From contig NZ_SMCV01000012.1 of the NCBI RefSeq assembly GCF_004342285.1, forward strand, positions 1 to 64,000: a stretch of DNA of 64,000 bases, written 5' to 3'. This document shows positions 48,008 through 55,419 of the stretch, piece by piece; positions within the stretch are counted from its first letter, which is position 1; each line of letters begins with the position of its first letter. The notes below the pieces were generated by a model, which saw only the letters and a program-made list of their open reading frames with translations, did no database searches and was not told the DNA's origin. This stretch comes from Klebsiella sp. BIGb0138. Lineage in GTDB: Bacteria > Pseudomonadota > Gammaproteobacteria > Enterobacterales > Enterobacteriaceae. The position numbers and the translations under genes are program-made.

Positions 48008-48418
48008 ATGATTACCTTCATCACCGTTGAAGATGTTGATTCGATTCTTGGGGCATCCTGGACCGATGAAAGCAAAAAAGCTAAATCTGTCCTGATGGCT
48101 AACACCTGGATGAATGGCCTCAATCTGAAACTGCCATGCAATAAGGCAACTCACGAAACCATCATTCCTGACGATGTGAAACAGGCCGGAGCCTATGCAG
48201 CGCTAGCGGCCTCAAATGGCGGTCTTTATCAGCAGAAAACCGATTCTGGCGTGCTGCTAAGTAAGACAGTGGATGCCGACGATGTCTCTGTGTCAAAGAC
48301 GTTTGCCGAGCTTGCCACCAACAGTACCGCGTTGCTTGACCCTGATTTGCAACTGGCGCTGGCAATGCTAAAGCCATATGGCGTTAGTCAATCTCAGGTG
48401 CGGTTGGTGAGGGGGTGA
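48008..48418 (+). CDS. Head-tail connector (DnaT-like family)
   Basis: The 136-residue helical protein (VEDVDSILGASWTDESKKAKSVLMANTWMNGL) matches the phage family labelled DnaT-like single-strand binding protein; by position it is the adaptor that docks under the portal. It comes right after the coat group. Confidence 0.75.
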   Translation: MITFITVEDVDSILGASWTDESKKAKSVLMANTWMNGLNLKLPCNKATHETIIPDDVKQAGAYAALAASNGGLYQQKTDSGVLLSKTVDADDVSVSKTFAELATNSTALLDPDLQLALAMLKPYGVSQSQVRLVRG

Positions 48419-48419
48419 T

Positions 48420-48803
48420 GTGGGCATTCGTGACGAGCTGCAGGCCGAAGTCGCAGCGGCCTTTGATACCGACCTGAGCGATGCTGTTAATGAGTTCACC
48501 GGCAGTTACACCGTTCGTGGCACATGGGATCCGGTAACGGAAACCGGAAGCGAAACGCTGGTGAGCTATTCGGGGCGCGGGGTTCTGGCGCGGTACAAAC
48601 TACGCCGTATCGATGGCGTTAACATCCTGCATGGTGACCTGAAATTAACCGCCCTGGTTAACGAGGTGAGCGATAAGCCGGCGGTCGGACACTTCATCAC
48701 GGCGCCGGACCCCATTACCAAAGAGGTTCAGCGCTACGAGGTCATAACAGCCGCGGCTGATTCTGCCGGTGCTGCGTATTCCATCCAGTTACGGAGGGCG
48801 TGA
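48420..48803 (+). CDS. Head closure/stopper protein
   Basis: The 127-residue protein has a helical start and a beta-rich body (GRGVLARYKLRRIDGVNILHGDLKLTALV) like head-completion stoppers of siphophages. GTG start following GGGG. Assignment rests on position between adaptor and neck genes. Confidence 0.7.
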   Translation: MGIRDELQAEVAAAFDTDLSDAVNEFTGSYTVRGTWDPVTETGSETLVSYSGRGVLARYKLRRIDGVNILHGDLKLTALVNEVSDKPAVGHFITAPDPITKEVQRYEVITAAADSAGAAYSIQLRRA

Positions 48804-48804
48804 T

Positions 48805-49356
48805 ATGTCTAAGGGCTGGAGTATCGACCCGGCGGCGTTTGCCGGGCTGGTGGCCGATGATGTGAGGTTGCGGCAGCGAACCATCGCCATTCAACTGCTG
48901 AATGAAATCGTGCAACGGTCTCCGGTAGGGAACCCTGAGCTGTGGGCCATTAATGCCACTGCCGTTCAGTACAACAAAGCGGTAGGAGAGTGGAACGAGT
49001 CCCTCTATGCCGACCCTGCGAACCTGACGAAAACCGGGCGGCTCAGAAAAAAAGTGCAGGTTAATGACGGGATGGATATTAAACGCTCCGCTGGCTACCG
49101 TGCTGGCACCTTCAGGGCGTCACATTTCGTGAGTATTGGCGCGCCGGATTATTCAGTACCGGACGAACCTGACCCGCGGGGCACGATGACGTTTCTCAAC
49201 GGCAAAAACATCATCGACCAGGTGCAAGCCTATTCGGTGATTTATATCCAGTCAAACCTCCCGTACTCCGTGCCGCTGGAGAATGGACACTCAACACAGG
49301 CGCCAACAGGCGTTTATGCCGTCTCGTTTAATGGTGTGATTCAGGCCTACAAATGA
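48805..49356 (+). CDS. Neck/tail completion protein (HK97 gp10-like)
   Basis: The 183-residue protein resembles HK97 gp10-like tail completion proteins: RTIAIQLLNEIVQRSPVGNP, KTGRLRKK, then YIQSNLPYSVPLENGHSTQAP. GGAGG supports the ATG at 48805. It overlaps the next gene by four bases. Confidence 0.8.
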   Translation: MSKGWSIDPAAFAGLVADDVRLRQRTIAIQLLNEIVQRSPVGNPELWAINATAVQYNKAVGEWNESLYADPANLTKTGRLRKKVQVNDGMDIKRSAGYRAGTFRASHFVSIGAPDYSVPDEPDPRGTMTFLNGKNIIDQVQAYSVIYIQSNLPYSVPLENGHSTQAPTGVYAVSFNGVIQAYK

Positions 49357-49745
49357 CCCTCACAGAAATCAGACACGCTGTCATTTCCCGAATGGCGGCG
49401 CAGACCGCTATTGCCTCCGAGTCGGTGGACTATCCCAATGGCCCGGTATTCGACCCCAGCGGTCGCAGCATCTGGGCCCGTCTCACCAATATCTCAGGGC
49501 AGGCAGGTGCAACCGAAATCGGGGCGGGGCCGGTCGTCCACAGGACTGGCGTACTCATTATCCAGCTGTTCGTTCCGGTAGGCTCTGGAACGCTGCTGAT
49601 TTCCCAAACGGCGGATCGGTTAACCGAGCTTTTCGAGTTTCAGGACGACGGAAAACTGAGTTATTTCGCCGTCTCTGCTGTGCCGGCGGGTGAAACCGAT
49701 GGCTGGTCTCAACTCAATCTTCAAATCCCTTATCGCGCTCTGTAG
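49353..49745 (+). CDS. Tail terminator protein
   Basis: The 130-residue product matches the tail-terminator family (DUF4128-like, cf. lambda U): TEIRHAVISRMA at the start, GVLIIQLFVPVGSGTLLISQTADRLTELF in the middle. It caps the tail tube and joins tail to head. Confidence 0.82.
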   Translation: MTLTEIRHAVISRMAAQTAIASESVDYPNGPVFDPSGRSIWARLTNISGQAGATEIGAGPVVHRTGVLIIQLFVPVGSGTLLISQTADRLTELFEFQDDGKLSYFAVSAVPAGETDGWSQLNLQIPYRAL

Positions 49746-49768
49746 CGCACAAAAAACAGGAGGCTCCT

Positions 49769-50941
49769 GTGAGCTCAGGTGCAAAAGTAGTATCAGCGGT
49801 AATTCGCGAGACAACCCCCGGCATCACGCCTACTGTGGGCTCATGGAGCCTGCTACGCCGTACCTCGTTTGGTGTGAAGCCAACGCAGAATACTAACGAT
49901 AACGATGAAATCGCTGGTGACCGCATGGCGCAGGGCGTGTCTCGCGGCACGGTAGATGTCGGTGGCGATGTCGGCACGAGGTTTCGCTGGAATCAGCATG
50001 ATGATTTCCTTGCCAGTTGCTTCGGCGCTGAATGGGTAAACAACGTGCTGACAATGGGCAACGGGCGCATCACTTTTTCAGTGGCCACTTATGCCGATGA
50101 CGTGGGTATCGCTCAGATTGCTCGCGGCTGCCAGGTTGGTACTTTCCAGATGGAAATCCCGGGCGGCGGGGATATTACCGCGACCATCACGTTTGCTGGT
50201 CTGGACTGGGAAACGAAAGGTGACGATACCAGCTATTTCACCACGCCAGTGGATACCGCCGGCACGCTGCGATACTCATTCAAGGAAGTCACGAATATCC
50301 GGCTCAACGGCGTTGATGGCGGTACCGGGTTCTGTGTGGATTCGTTCAATATCCAGTTCGACAATAACATGCAGACCCAGCGCTGTATCGGTACCGGTTC
50401 CGCATTCGCCGGAGCAAATATCCCGACAACCTTCACGCCTTCTGGACAGGTCACGCTTTCATGGTCAAAAGCAGCCTGGGAGGTTTACAAAAAAACCTTC
50501 ACCGGCGAAACGGTACCTTTCAGTTTCACCCTGGAAAACACTGAAGGCGCCTATACCTTCGATTTCCCTGAGGTTCAGATTTCCGGCGACTGGCCGGACG
50601 CCGGCAACACCGATATTGTTCAGGTCCAACTCGATATCACGGCAGCTAATACGCCACCGACGATCACTCGCGTTCCGAGTATTCCCGCAACGGGCATCAG
50701 CGTAGCGCCGGCCACTTCATCGGGTGCGGTTGGTTCTACGGTTAACCTTACCGCTACGTTAACCCCCGCTGACTCCAGTGACACTGTTGTGTGGACCTCT
50801 TCGGACCCGGCGATTGCCAGCGTGGTCTCAACCGGCCAGAAAACAGCGAAAGTCACGCGTAATGCTGCGGGTATCGCCACTATTACCGGCAAAGCGCGAG
50901 CCTTTACCGCAACCTCAGAAATTACCGTCACGACCCCTTAA
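49769..50941 (+). CDS. Major tail tube protein with C-terminal Ig-like domain
   Basis: The 390-residue protein forms the tail tube. Residues 1-300 are the tube domain (VIRETTPGITPTVGSWSLLRRTSFGVKP; DVGTRFRWNQHDDFLASCFGAEW). Residues about 310-390 are a Big_2-type Ig domain (ISVAPATSSGAVGSTVNLTATLTPADSSDTVVWTSSDPAIASV), as in lambda gpV, which probably decorates the tail surface. GTG start with AGGAGG. Confidence 0.9.
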   Translation: MSSGAKVVSAVIRETTPGITPTVGSWSLLRRTSFGVKPTQNTNDNDEIAGDRMAQGVSRGTVDVGGDVGTRFRWNQHDDFLASCFGAEWVNNVLTMGNGRITFSVATYADDVGIAQIARGCQVGTFQMEIPGGGDITATITFAGLDWETKGDDTSYFTTPVDTAGTLRYSFKEVTNIRLNGVDGGTGFCVDSFNIQFDNNMQTQRCIGTGSAFAGANIPTTFTPSGQVTLSWSKAAWEVYKKTFTGETVPFSFTLENTEGAYTFDFPEVQISGDWPDAGNTDIVQVQLDITAANTPPTITRVPSIPATGISVAPATSSGAVGSTVNLTATLTPADSSDTVVWTSSDPAIASVVSTGQKTAKVTRNAAGIATITGKARAFTATSEITVTTP

Positions 50942-50996
50942 TTTTCCTGACCCGTTCCGCTGAGTATCGCGGTTCGGGCTTTTTCATGGAGTTTTT

Positions 50997-51479
50997 ATGC
51001 TGATCATCAACCCGAAAATTGACCTCAACGGCGAGCGCTGGTTTTTTCCATACAAAAAGCCTGAGGACAGCAAAAAGAAATTCACCCCTGAGGAGGAGTC
51101 GTTGTTTAAACTCCGCCTGCTGGTGGCCAGTAGCGAGAATCCTCAATATCGATCACGTAATGCGCTGGTTCGTCGCCATATTGATAAAATGGATGCTGGT
51201 TATCAGGTCGGTACCACGGATTTTGACCTCGCCAACGTGGGTGATATTGATTCCGTTGACGATCTCCTGATTGATAATTGTGCCCGTTACCTGCTGAAAG
51301 GGTGGGAAGGCGTGGGCGAACTGGTGGATGGTGTGGAGGTTGCGATCGATTACACACCTGAGCTCGGGGCTTTAATGTTGAAGCAGCACCCGGAACTTTA
51401 CTGGCAGATCATGGCTGAAGCCGCAAACATTGCTCAGGGTAAAGAGCTGCAGACTCAGGAGACCGTGGGAAAGCCTTAG
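50997..51479 (+). CDS. Tail assembly chaperone (gpG-like)
   Basis: The 160-residue protein corresponds to lambda gpG by position between tail tube and tape measure, by its acidic helical make-up, and by a slippery GGGAAAG at 51467-51473 just before its stop. It coats the tape measure during tail assembly. A share of ribosomes slip to make the longer GT form (next entry). Confidence 0.87.
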   Translation: MLIINPKIDLNGERWFFPYKKPEDSKKKFTPEEESLFKLRLLVASSENPQYRSRNALVRRHIDKMDAGYQVGTTDFDLANVGDIDSVDDLLIDNCARYLLKGWEGVGELVDGVEVAIDYTPELGALMLKQHPELYWQIMAEAANIAQGKELQTQETVGKP

Positions 51480-51814
51480 AGGCGCAGAAGTGGTTAAGTG
51501 AGTTTGGAGGGGAAAGGGGAGATAAAGCGAAGTGGAAACGCGAAAAACTTGGACTACCGGCTATCCCCGAACCTGAGATCGACGGTGTAACAGCAGAAAT
51601 TCTTAATGCCTACGCCATCATCTCCCGATCGCGGCAATACGTCGGCATGGCTGGCGTGCCATTGCCGCTTTCGCTGGGCGACATCGAACGCTACCTGGCT
51701 TCGCGTTCTATCCTGATTGACCGTACAGAGTTTGATGCTGCGATAATGGCGCTGGATGATGCCTGGCGCGACGTCTGGGCTGTTGAACAGAAGCGGCATA
51801 GCAACACCAAATAG
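50997..51814 (+). CDS. Tail assembly chaperone gpGT made by -1 frameshift
   Basis: At GGGAAAG the zero-frame codons are GGA-AAG, exactly X-XXY-YYZ. A shift to -1 at 51473 reads on without a stop through 51814, adding about 113 residues (ALEAQKWLSEFGG...; ending AVEQKRHSNTK) after the slip. The extension has no start codon of its own, good codon use and a gpT-like content. The shifted segment is 51474-51814. Lambda uses the same heptamer in G-T. In gpGT the T part recruits the tail tube protein. Confidence 0.9.
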
Positions 51815-51881
51815 TCGTAGCATTGCCCTACATAATTCATGTGTTAGGATGTTTCCGATTGCAATCTAAAGGAAACGAATA

Positions 51882-52211
51882 ATGAAAAAAACGGTAATGG
51901 TAGCTTTTGTTCTTCTTCTCGCTGGGTGTGCAACGAAGCAATATCCGCAAGCTCCTGCGGTAACCGGCGAAGAGTCAGCAGCATTAGACTGCACCGCGAT
52001 TAAGCAGGAAATTGCCAAAACTCACAGTATCCAGAGTGAGATCGAGACGACGGGGCAATTTGACGGTCGTACGGTACTTGGAGCCCTGGGAGATTTCGGG
52101 ATTGGTAATGGTATGGCTAAAGGTGAAGCGCGTAAAAAGGCCCAGGCCCGCCTTCAGCAACTTGAGTCCCTTAAAGCTGTTAAATGCTCAGATAACAGCG
52201 TTTCGGGTTAA
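51882..52211 (+). CDS. Outer-membrane-type lipoprotein, possible moron
   Basis: The 109-residue product has a lipobox (LLLAGC, Cys near residue 16) with Ala at +2, so it should go to the outer membrane. The mature part is small and helical (GEARKKAQARLQQLESLKAVKC) with two more Cys. It lies between the tail chaperone and the immI-like region with AAGGA before the ATG. Lipoproteins at such sites are often superinfection-exclusion or serum-resistance factors; that is inference. Confidence 0.7.
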   Translation: MKKTVMVAFVLLLAGCATKQYPQAPAVTGEESAALDCTAIKQEIAKTHSIQSEIETTGQFDGRTVLGALGDFGIGNGMAKGEARKKAQARLQQLESLKAVKCSDNSVSG

Positions 52212-52258
52212 TTCTGGTCGCCGCCTCCGGGTGGCTATTTGCTGATGGGGGTAGGGAT

Positions 52259-52726
52259 GTGAAAAAGGTTTTGGTAATCGGGCTTAGTTTAATGGCATTG
52301 TTGGGCTGTGATGACAAGTTTCAAATATCAAAGTTACTTCCCCCTAAAGATCCACTATCTGTTGCTGAGATGATTGCCACCGGTAAAGAGGAAATGACTT
52401 CCGAATGTAAAAAAGGTGATGTTTCTTTTAACTGCGAATTCCTCTCTGGCGATCTGACCGGGACAGGTAAATGGCATCACACTAAGTTGTACCTGCACAA
52501 CAGCGGGCGTGTAGATATGATTGTTGACGGTAATGTCTATTATCAAAGCGATATCAGTAATAGCAGCTTTGCTGGTCAGGAGACTACTTCTTTCACGATG
52601 AAAGGCGTTAGTGGAGATCACGGCGAAGTAAATCTTGTGAGATCGAATGAAGGAAAATCCTTAAATTTTGAGGCCTATAACAAAAGTGATAAACGGTTTG
52701 TTATGGGGGGGGTTAAGTTGCAGTAG
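52259..52726 (+). CDS. Inner-membrane-type lipoprotein, possible moron
   Basis: The 155-residue product starts with GTG after GGGG and has lipobox ALLGC followed by Asp-Asp. Asp at +2 is the Lol-avoidance signal, so it would stay in the inner membrane facing the periplasm. The mature part is beta-rich (WHHTKLYLHNSGRVDMIVDGNVYYQSD). No family is recognised. The DNA is more AT-rich than the tail genes. A terminator follows at once. Confidence 0.7.
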   Translation: MKKVLVIGLSLMALLGCDDKFQISKLLPPKDPLSVAEMIATGKEEMTSECKKGDVSFNCEFLSGDLTGTGKWHHTKLYLHNSGRVDMIVDGNVYYQSDISNSSFAGQETTSFTMKGVSGDHGEVNLVRSNEGKSLNFEAYNKSDKRFVMGGVKLQ

Positions 52727-52745
52727 CCCACTTAGGTGGGCTTTT
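52725..52745 (+). terminator. Terminator after the lipoprotein pair
   Basis: AGCCCAC-ttag-GTGGGCT followed by TTTTGC. It ends the transcript before the immI-like region. Confidence 0.8.
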
Positions 52746-52870
52746 GCATTTTGTGCTATTTGAATTCTCACTATCTATTCAAATTACCTTAGCGGTAATT
52801 TCTTCTTTTGTAAGCCTATCTTTGGGCGCTAACTGGCGGTTTAATCACTCCAGTAGATGCTCTTTAACAG

Positions 52871-53320
52871 TTAGGTGGGCTTATGGAATTCTTGAGGGAT
52901 GATGACCATAAAACCTGATACATCCCAAGTTGCATCCGGAATTTCATATCCGTTTTCTTTTAAACTATCAAAGGTAAGCTTAAATACTGCTTCAAAATCG
53001 TCGTCACTTAGGCCTTCAAGCTCAAGATCGCTCAGGTGAATGTGAAATGTTGTATGTCCTAGACGAGCTTTATTTATAATTTCCGTGTACGTCTTTTCAT
53101 AGACAATCTTGGATAGTTCATCCTTCGCTTTGTTGACGATTTTAATAGCATCTTGAACTGTCGGAAGCTCCGAAAAGGGGATTTCTTCGATAAAACTATG
53201 TTCCAATCTACTTACGATCTCAGCATTCATTGAACGCCTACGTTCTTTTGATGACTCTTCAATTTTCTCTTTAAGTTCAATAGGAAGCCTTATTCTAAGT
53301 TGGGGATCTTCTCTGCTCAT
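52871..53320 (-). CDS. Mnt-like ribbon-helix-helix repressor
   Basis: The 149-residue protein begins with SREDPQLRIRLPIELKEKIEESSKERRRSMNAEIVSRLE in outline, very like P22 Mnt (DDP..F.FRMP.EVREKL...GRSMNSEL). Mnt represses the antirepressor gene in the lysogen. Residues 50-149 add a C-terminal domain longer than that of Mnt. It is divergent from the arc-like gene over three CACGGTG operators. Confidence 0.85.
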   Translation of the reverse strand: MSREDPQLRIRLPIELKEKIEESSKERRRSMNAEIVSRLEHSFIEEIPFSELPTVQDAIKIVNKAKDELSKIVYEKTYTEIINKARLGHTTFHIHLSDLELEGLSDDDFEAVFKLTFDSLKENGYEIPDATWDVSGFMVIIPQEFHKPT

Positions 53321-53363
53321 GTTATGCATTTCGCCTACAAAAATTCACAATATGTAAATTATG

Positions 53364-53376
53364 CCCCACGGTGGGG
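53364..53376. promoter_or_regulatory. immI operator 1 (CCCCACGGTGGGG)
   Basis: A perfect 13-bp palindrome around CACGGTG. The same core is found at 53392-53398 and 53419-53425, spaced 25 and 27 bp. As I recall, the P22 Mnt operator has the same CACGGTG centre. TTGACA directly follows at 53377, so it overlaps the ant promoter. Confidence 0.75.
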
Positions 53377-53388
53377 TTGACATCAATG

Positions 53389-53401
53389 ACGCACGGTGTG
53401 A
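53389..53401. promoter_or_regulatory. immI operator 2 (degenerate)
   Basis: GCACGGTGT within a weaker palindrome; the CACGGTG core aligns with operator 1. It lies in the spacer of the rightward promoter whose -35 is TTGACA at 53377-53382. Confidence 0.55.
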
Positions 53402-53416
53402 CACTTTAATTTGTGT

Positions 53417-53428
53417 CTCACGGTGGGG
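53417..53428. promoter_or_regulatory. immI operator 3 (CTCACGGTGGGG)
   Basis: A near-palindrome with the same core, lying just before the ribosome binding site of the arc-like gene. Mnt-like or Arc-like protein may bind it. Confidence 0.6.
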
Positions 53429-53443
53429 CATTTAGGAGGGTAA

Positions 53444-53611
53444 ATGGAAAAGGCAAAAGATATGTATCAGCGCAAGGTGCGCTTCCCAGATGATGTCAAA
53501 CGTGCCATCGAGCGGAATGGTGAAGAAGAGTGTCGCCAGTTCAATACAGAGCTGATTTACCAACTGCGAAAGGCGTACGGCCTGATTGGAGAGAAAAGTG
53601 CTCAAGCATAA
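53444..53611 (+). CDS. Arc-like ribbon-helix-helix repressor
   Basis: The 55-residue protein (QRKVRFPDDVKRAIERNGEEECRQFNTELIYQLRKAYG) has the ribbon-helix-helix layout and size of P22 Arc (53 residues). Arc limits antirepressor expression early in infection. GGAGGG precedes its ATG. It lies 73 bp before ant in the same transcript. Confidence 0.85.
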   Translation: MEKAKDMYQRKVRFPDDVKRAIERNGEEECRQFNTELIYQLRKAYGLIGEKSAQA

Positions 53612-53620
53612 AAACGACGA

Positions 53621-53649
53621 AGCCCTAACTACTTGCGATAGTCAGGGCT
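53621..53649 (+). ncRNA. Hairpin between arc-like and ant-like genes (sar-like position)
   Basis: AGCCCT-a-ACTA and TAGT-c-AGGGCT form a stem with a 7-nt loop. In P22 the regulatory RNA sar arises between arc and ant and blocks ant translation. Here only the position and a hairpin are seen; it may equally be an attenuator. Confidence 0.35.
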
Positions 53650-53684
53650 CCTTATCGAACAAATCCCGCGAAGGAAATATCGAC

Positions 53685-54506
53685 ATGGTTAATTTAGCAA
53701 TAAAACCTACTGAATGCACTATCAACGTCCCGTTCTACGGCTCTGAGTTGTACGTGGTGAACCACAACGGCGAGCCGTATACCCCGATGAAACCGATTGT
53801 TGAGGGAATGGGAATGGATTGGGCGTCTCAATTTACCAAGCTAAAACAACGCTTTTCCAAAGGCATTGTGGAAATCGCAATACCTTCAACTGGCGGTATA
53901 CAAACAATGATTTGCCTTGCCCTTCGCAAATTGGCTGCATGGCTGAACACCATCAGCCCTAACAAAGTTCGCACAGAGTTCCGCGAGCGCGTGATTCGTT
54001 ATCAGGAAGAGTGCGACGACGTGCTTTATGACTACTGGACGAAGGGGCAGGCAGTTAACCCGCGCAAAGTGAAAAGATCCACCGCAAAGCAGTTAACGCC
54101 ACTGCGTCAAACCGCAGAGCGATTGATTGCTACCGGGCTCGGGAGGATTTACCCCGATATATGGAAACTGGTACATCAGCGTTTCGATGTTGAGCACATA
54201 CACCAACTGGAGCCAACACAGATTGGTGAGGCAATTGATTACCTAAATGCCCTTGAAGGCGAATTATTGCCCCGCGAGCCAGTGTTCACACCCGTTCCTG
54301 TGAGCTTTCCCCCGCGTAGCGCAAGTCGGGTCATGCTGTATCTGGATGAAAAGGGCGTAGTTCAGGGGACCTTGCCGCTGCAGGAGGATCAGGTCGTAAT
54401 GTCATTTGAAGGTTTCGTTAGTTATTTCAGGAAAAAGGGGTGGCTGGTAGCCCCGAAAGAGGAGGTAGCGAAAGGATTAATAGGAGCAATACAAAGTTTG
54501 CCATAG
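53685..54506 (+). CDS. Antirepressor (P22 Ant type)
   Basis: The 273-residue protein starts NLAIKPTECTINVPFYGSELYVVNHNGEPYTPMKPIVEGMGMDWASQ in outline, the P22_AR_N domain. It has a C-terminal domain ending RKKGWLVAPKEEV. Ant binds the primary repressor and induces or prevents lysogeny. Since the repressor of this prophage has no cleavage domain, Ant offers an alternative way of induction. The ATG at 53685 follows AAGGA. Confidence 0.88.
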   Translation: MVNLAIKPTECTINVPFYGSELYVVNHNGEPYTPMKPIVEGMGMDWASQFTKLKQRFSKGIVEIAIPSTGGIQTMICLALRKLAAWLNTISPNKVRTEFRERVIRYQEECDDVLYDYWTKGQAVNPRKVKRSTAKQLTPLRQTAERLIATGLGRIYPDIWKLVHQRFDVEHIHQLEPTQIGEAIDYLNALEGELLPREPVFTPVPVSFPPRSASRVMLYLDEKGVVQGTLPLQEDQVVMSFEGFVSYFRKKGWLVAPKEEVAKGLIGAIQSLP

Positions 54507-54519
54507 CGCAAAAAGAAAA

Positions 54520-54541
54520 ACCGCCAGTTGGCGCTGGCGGT
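54520..54541 (-). terminator. Leftward-oriented terminator
   Basis: ACCGCCAG-ttggcg-CTGGCGGT with an A-rich run on its left, so T-rich on the minus strand. It would stop transcripts coming from the right, although no minus-strand gene is seen there in the window. Confidence 0.55.
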
Positions 54542-54570
54542 CATCACTAACTAAGCAAAAGGTCCAAATA

Positions 54571-55347
54571 ATGCTTAAAGGTAATTTAGCAGTTCAAGTG
54601 CGAGATGTCGATCCCCATGCGTTCCCTGTTATCGAATGGGCTGGCGTACGCGTCGTAACCACCGAAACTCTGGCTAACGGTTATGGGACGGATGAGGTGA
54701 ATATTCGCAATAACCTTTCCAGAAATCTTGACCGCTTTGAGGATGGTAAGCATTACTTTCTTTTAACTGGTTCAGATTTAAGGGAATTTAAGAACAGAGT
54801 AACTGATAGTGGCTCTGTTGGGAAACATGCACGTTCACTTGCTCTCTGGACAGAAAAAGGCGCCGCTCGTATGTCCAAGATCATCGATACTGATGAAGCG
54901 TGGACCTTCTTTGAGAGGCTGGAGGATTCGTATTTTCGTCCTCAAGAAACCAGCGGACTACCAATGTCCTATGAGGCGGCCCTTGAAGACCTTTTGGTTA
55001 AGGTGAAAGAGAATCGTATCGTCACTGAACAGCGTGACCTGGCGATAAAGGAAAAGCTCTGGATCGCTGATAAACGTGAAGCCACGGCGATGGCAACAGC
55101 ATCAGCAGCTGTTCGCGCTAAAAACAAGTTGGCCGAACGGGTAGGGGAAGGAAAGAACTACGCCGCTATCATCCCGGTAGAGAAGAAACTTAACCAGAAG
55201 TTCCAATGGCAGCCACTTCGTAAATGGTGCCGGGAGAATGGCGTAGAGCCCCACGAAGTTGACGATTCGCGCTTTGGCACCGTTAAGTCGTGGCCGCGCG
55301 AAGCATGGCTTGCTGTTCACGGAGTGGATCTTCGTAAATTGTTCTAA
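54571..55347 (+). CDS. ORF6N-type antirepressor-like protein
   Basis: The 258-residue protein has an ORF6N/KilA-N-type start (VIEWAGVRVVTTETLANGYGTDEVNIRNNLSRNLDRFEDGKHYFLLTGSDLREF) and a charged helical middle. The C-terminal part (LRKWCRENGVEPHEVDDSRFGTVKSWPREAW) may bind DNA. Such proteins are often antirepressors or late regulators (Roi/Ant-like). It extends the immI-like region with a second regulator. Confidence 0.78.
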   Translation: MLKGNLAVQVRDVDPHAFPVIEWAGVRVVTTETLANGYGTDEVNIRNNLSRNLDRFEDGKHYFLLTGSDLREFKNRVTDSGSVGKHARSLALWTEKGAARMSKIIDTDEAWTFFERLEDSYFRPQETSGLPMSYEAALEDLLVKVKENRIVTEQRDLAIKEKLWIADKREATAMATASAAVRAKNKLAERVGEGKNYAAIIPVEKKLNQKFQWQPLRKWCRENGVEPHEVDDSRFGTVKSWPREAWLAVHGVDLRKLF

Positions 55348-55377
55348 CAACCAGCCCAAAAATGTAGACACTTACCA

Positions 55378-55401
55378 AACCCGCTTAACTGCGGGTTTTT
55401 T
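55378..55401 (+). terminator. Terminator before the tape measure gene
   Basis: AACCCGC-ttaact-GCGGGTT with TTTTTAT, closing the inserted regulatory block. Late transcription must read through it to reach the tape measure gene. Confidence 0.85.
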
Positions 55402-55419
55402 ATGCCCGGAGAAAGGTAA

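Noticed and set aside
52705..52712. Run of eight G in the second lipoprotein gene as a phase-variation tract
   Set aside because: It lies six codons before the stop, so slippage would alter only the last residues; no switching effect is likely.
53586..53684. Longer start for the antirepressor adding 33 residues
   Set aside because: The extra part overlaps the arc-like gene and the hairpin, reads as non-coding, and the ATG at 53685 aligns with the known start of the Ant domain.
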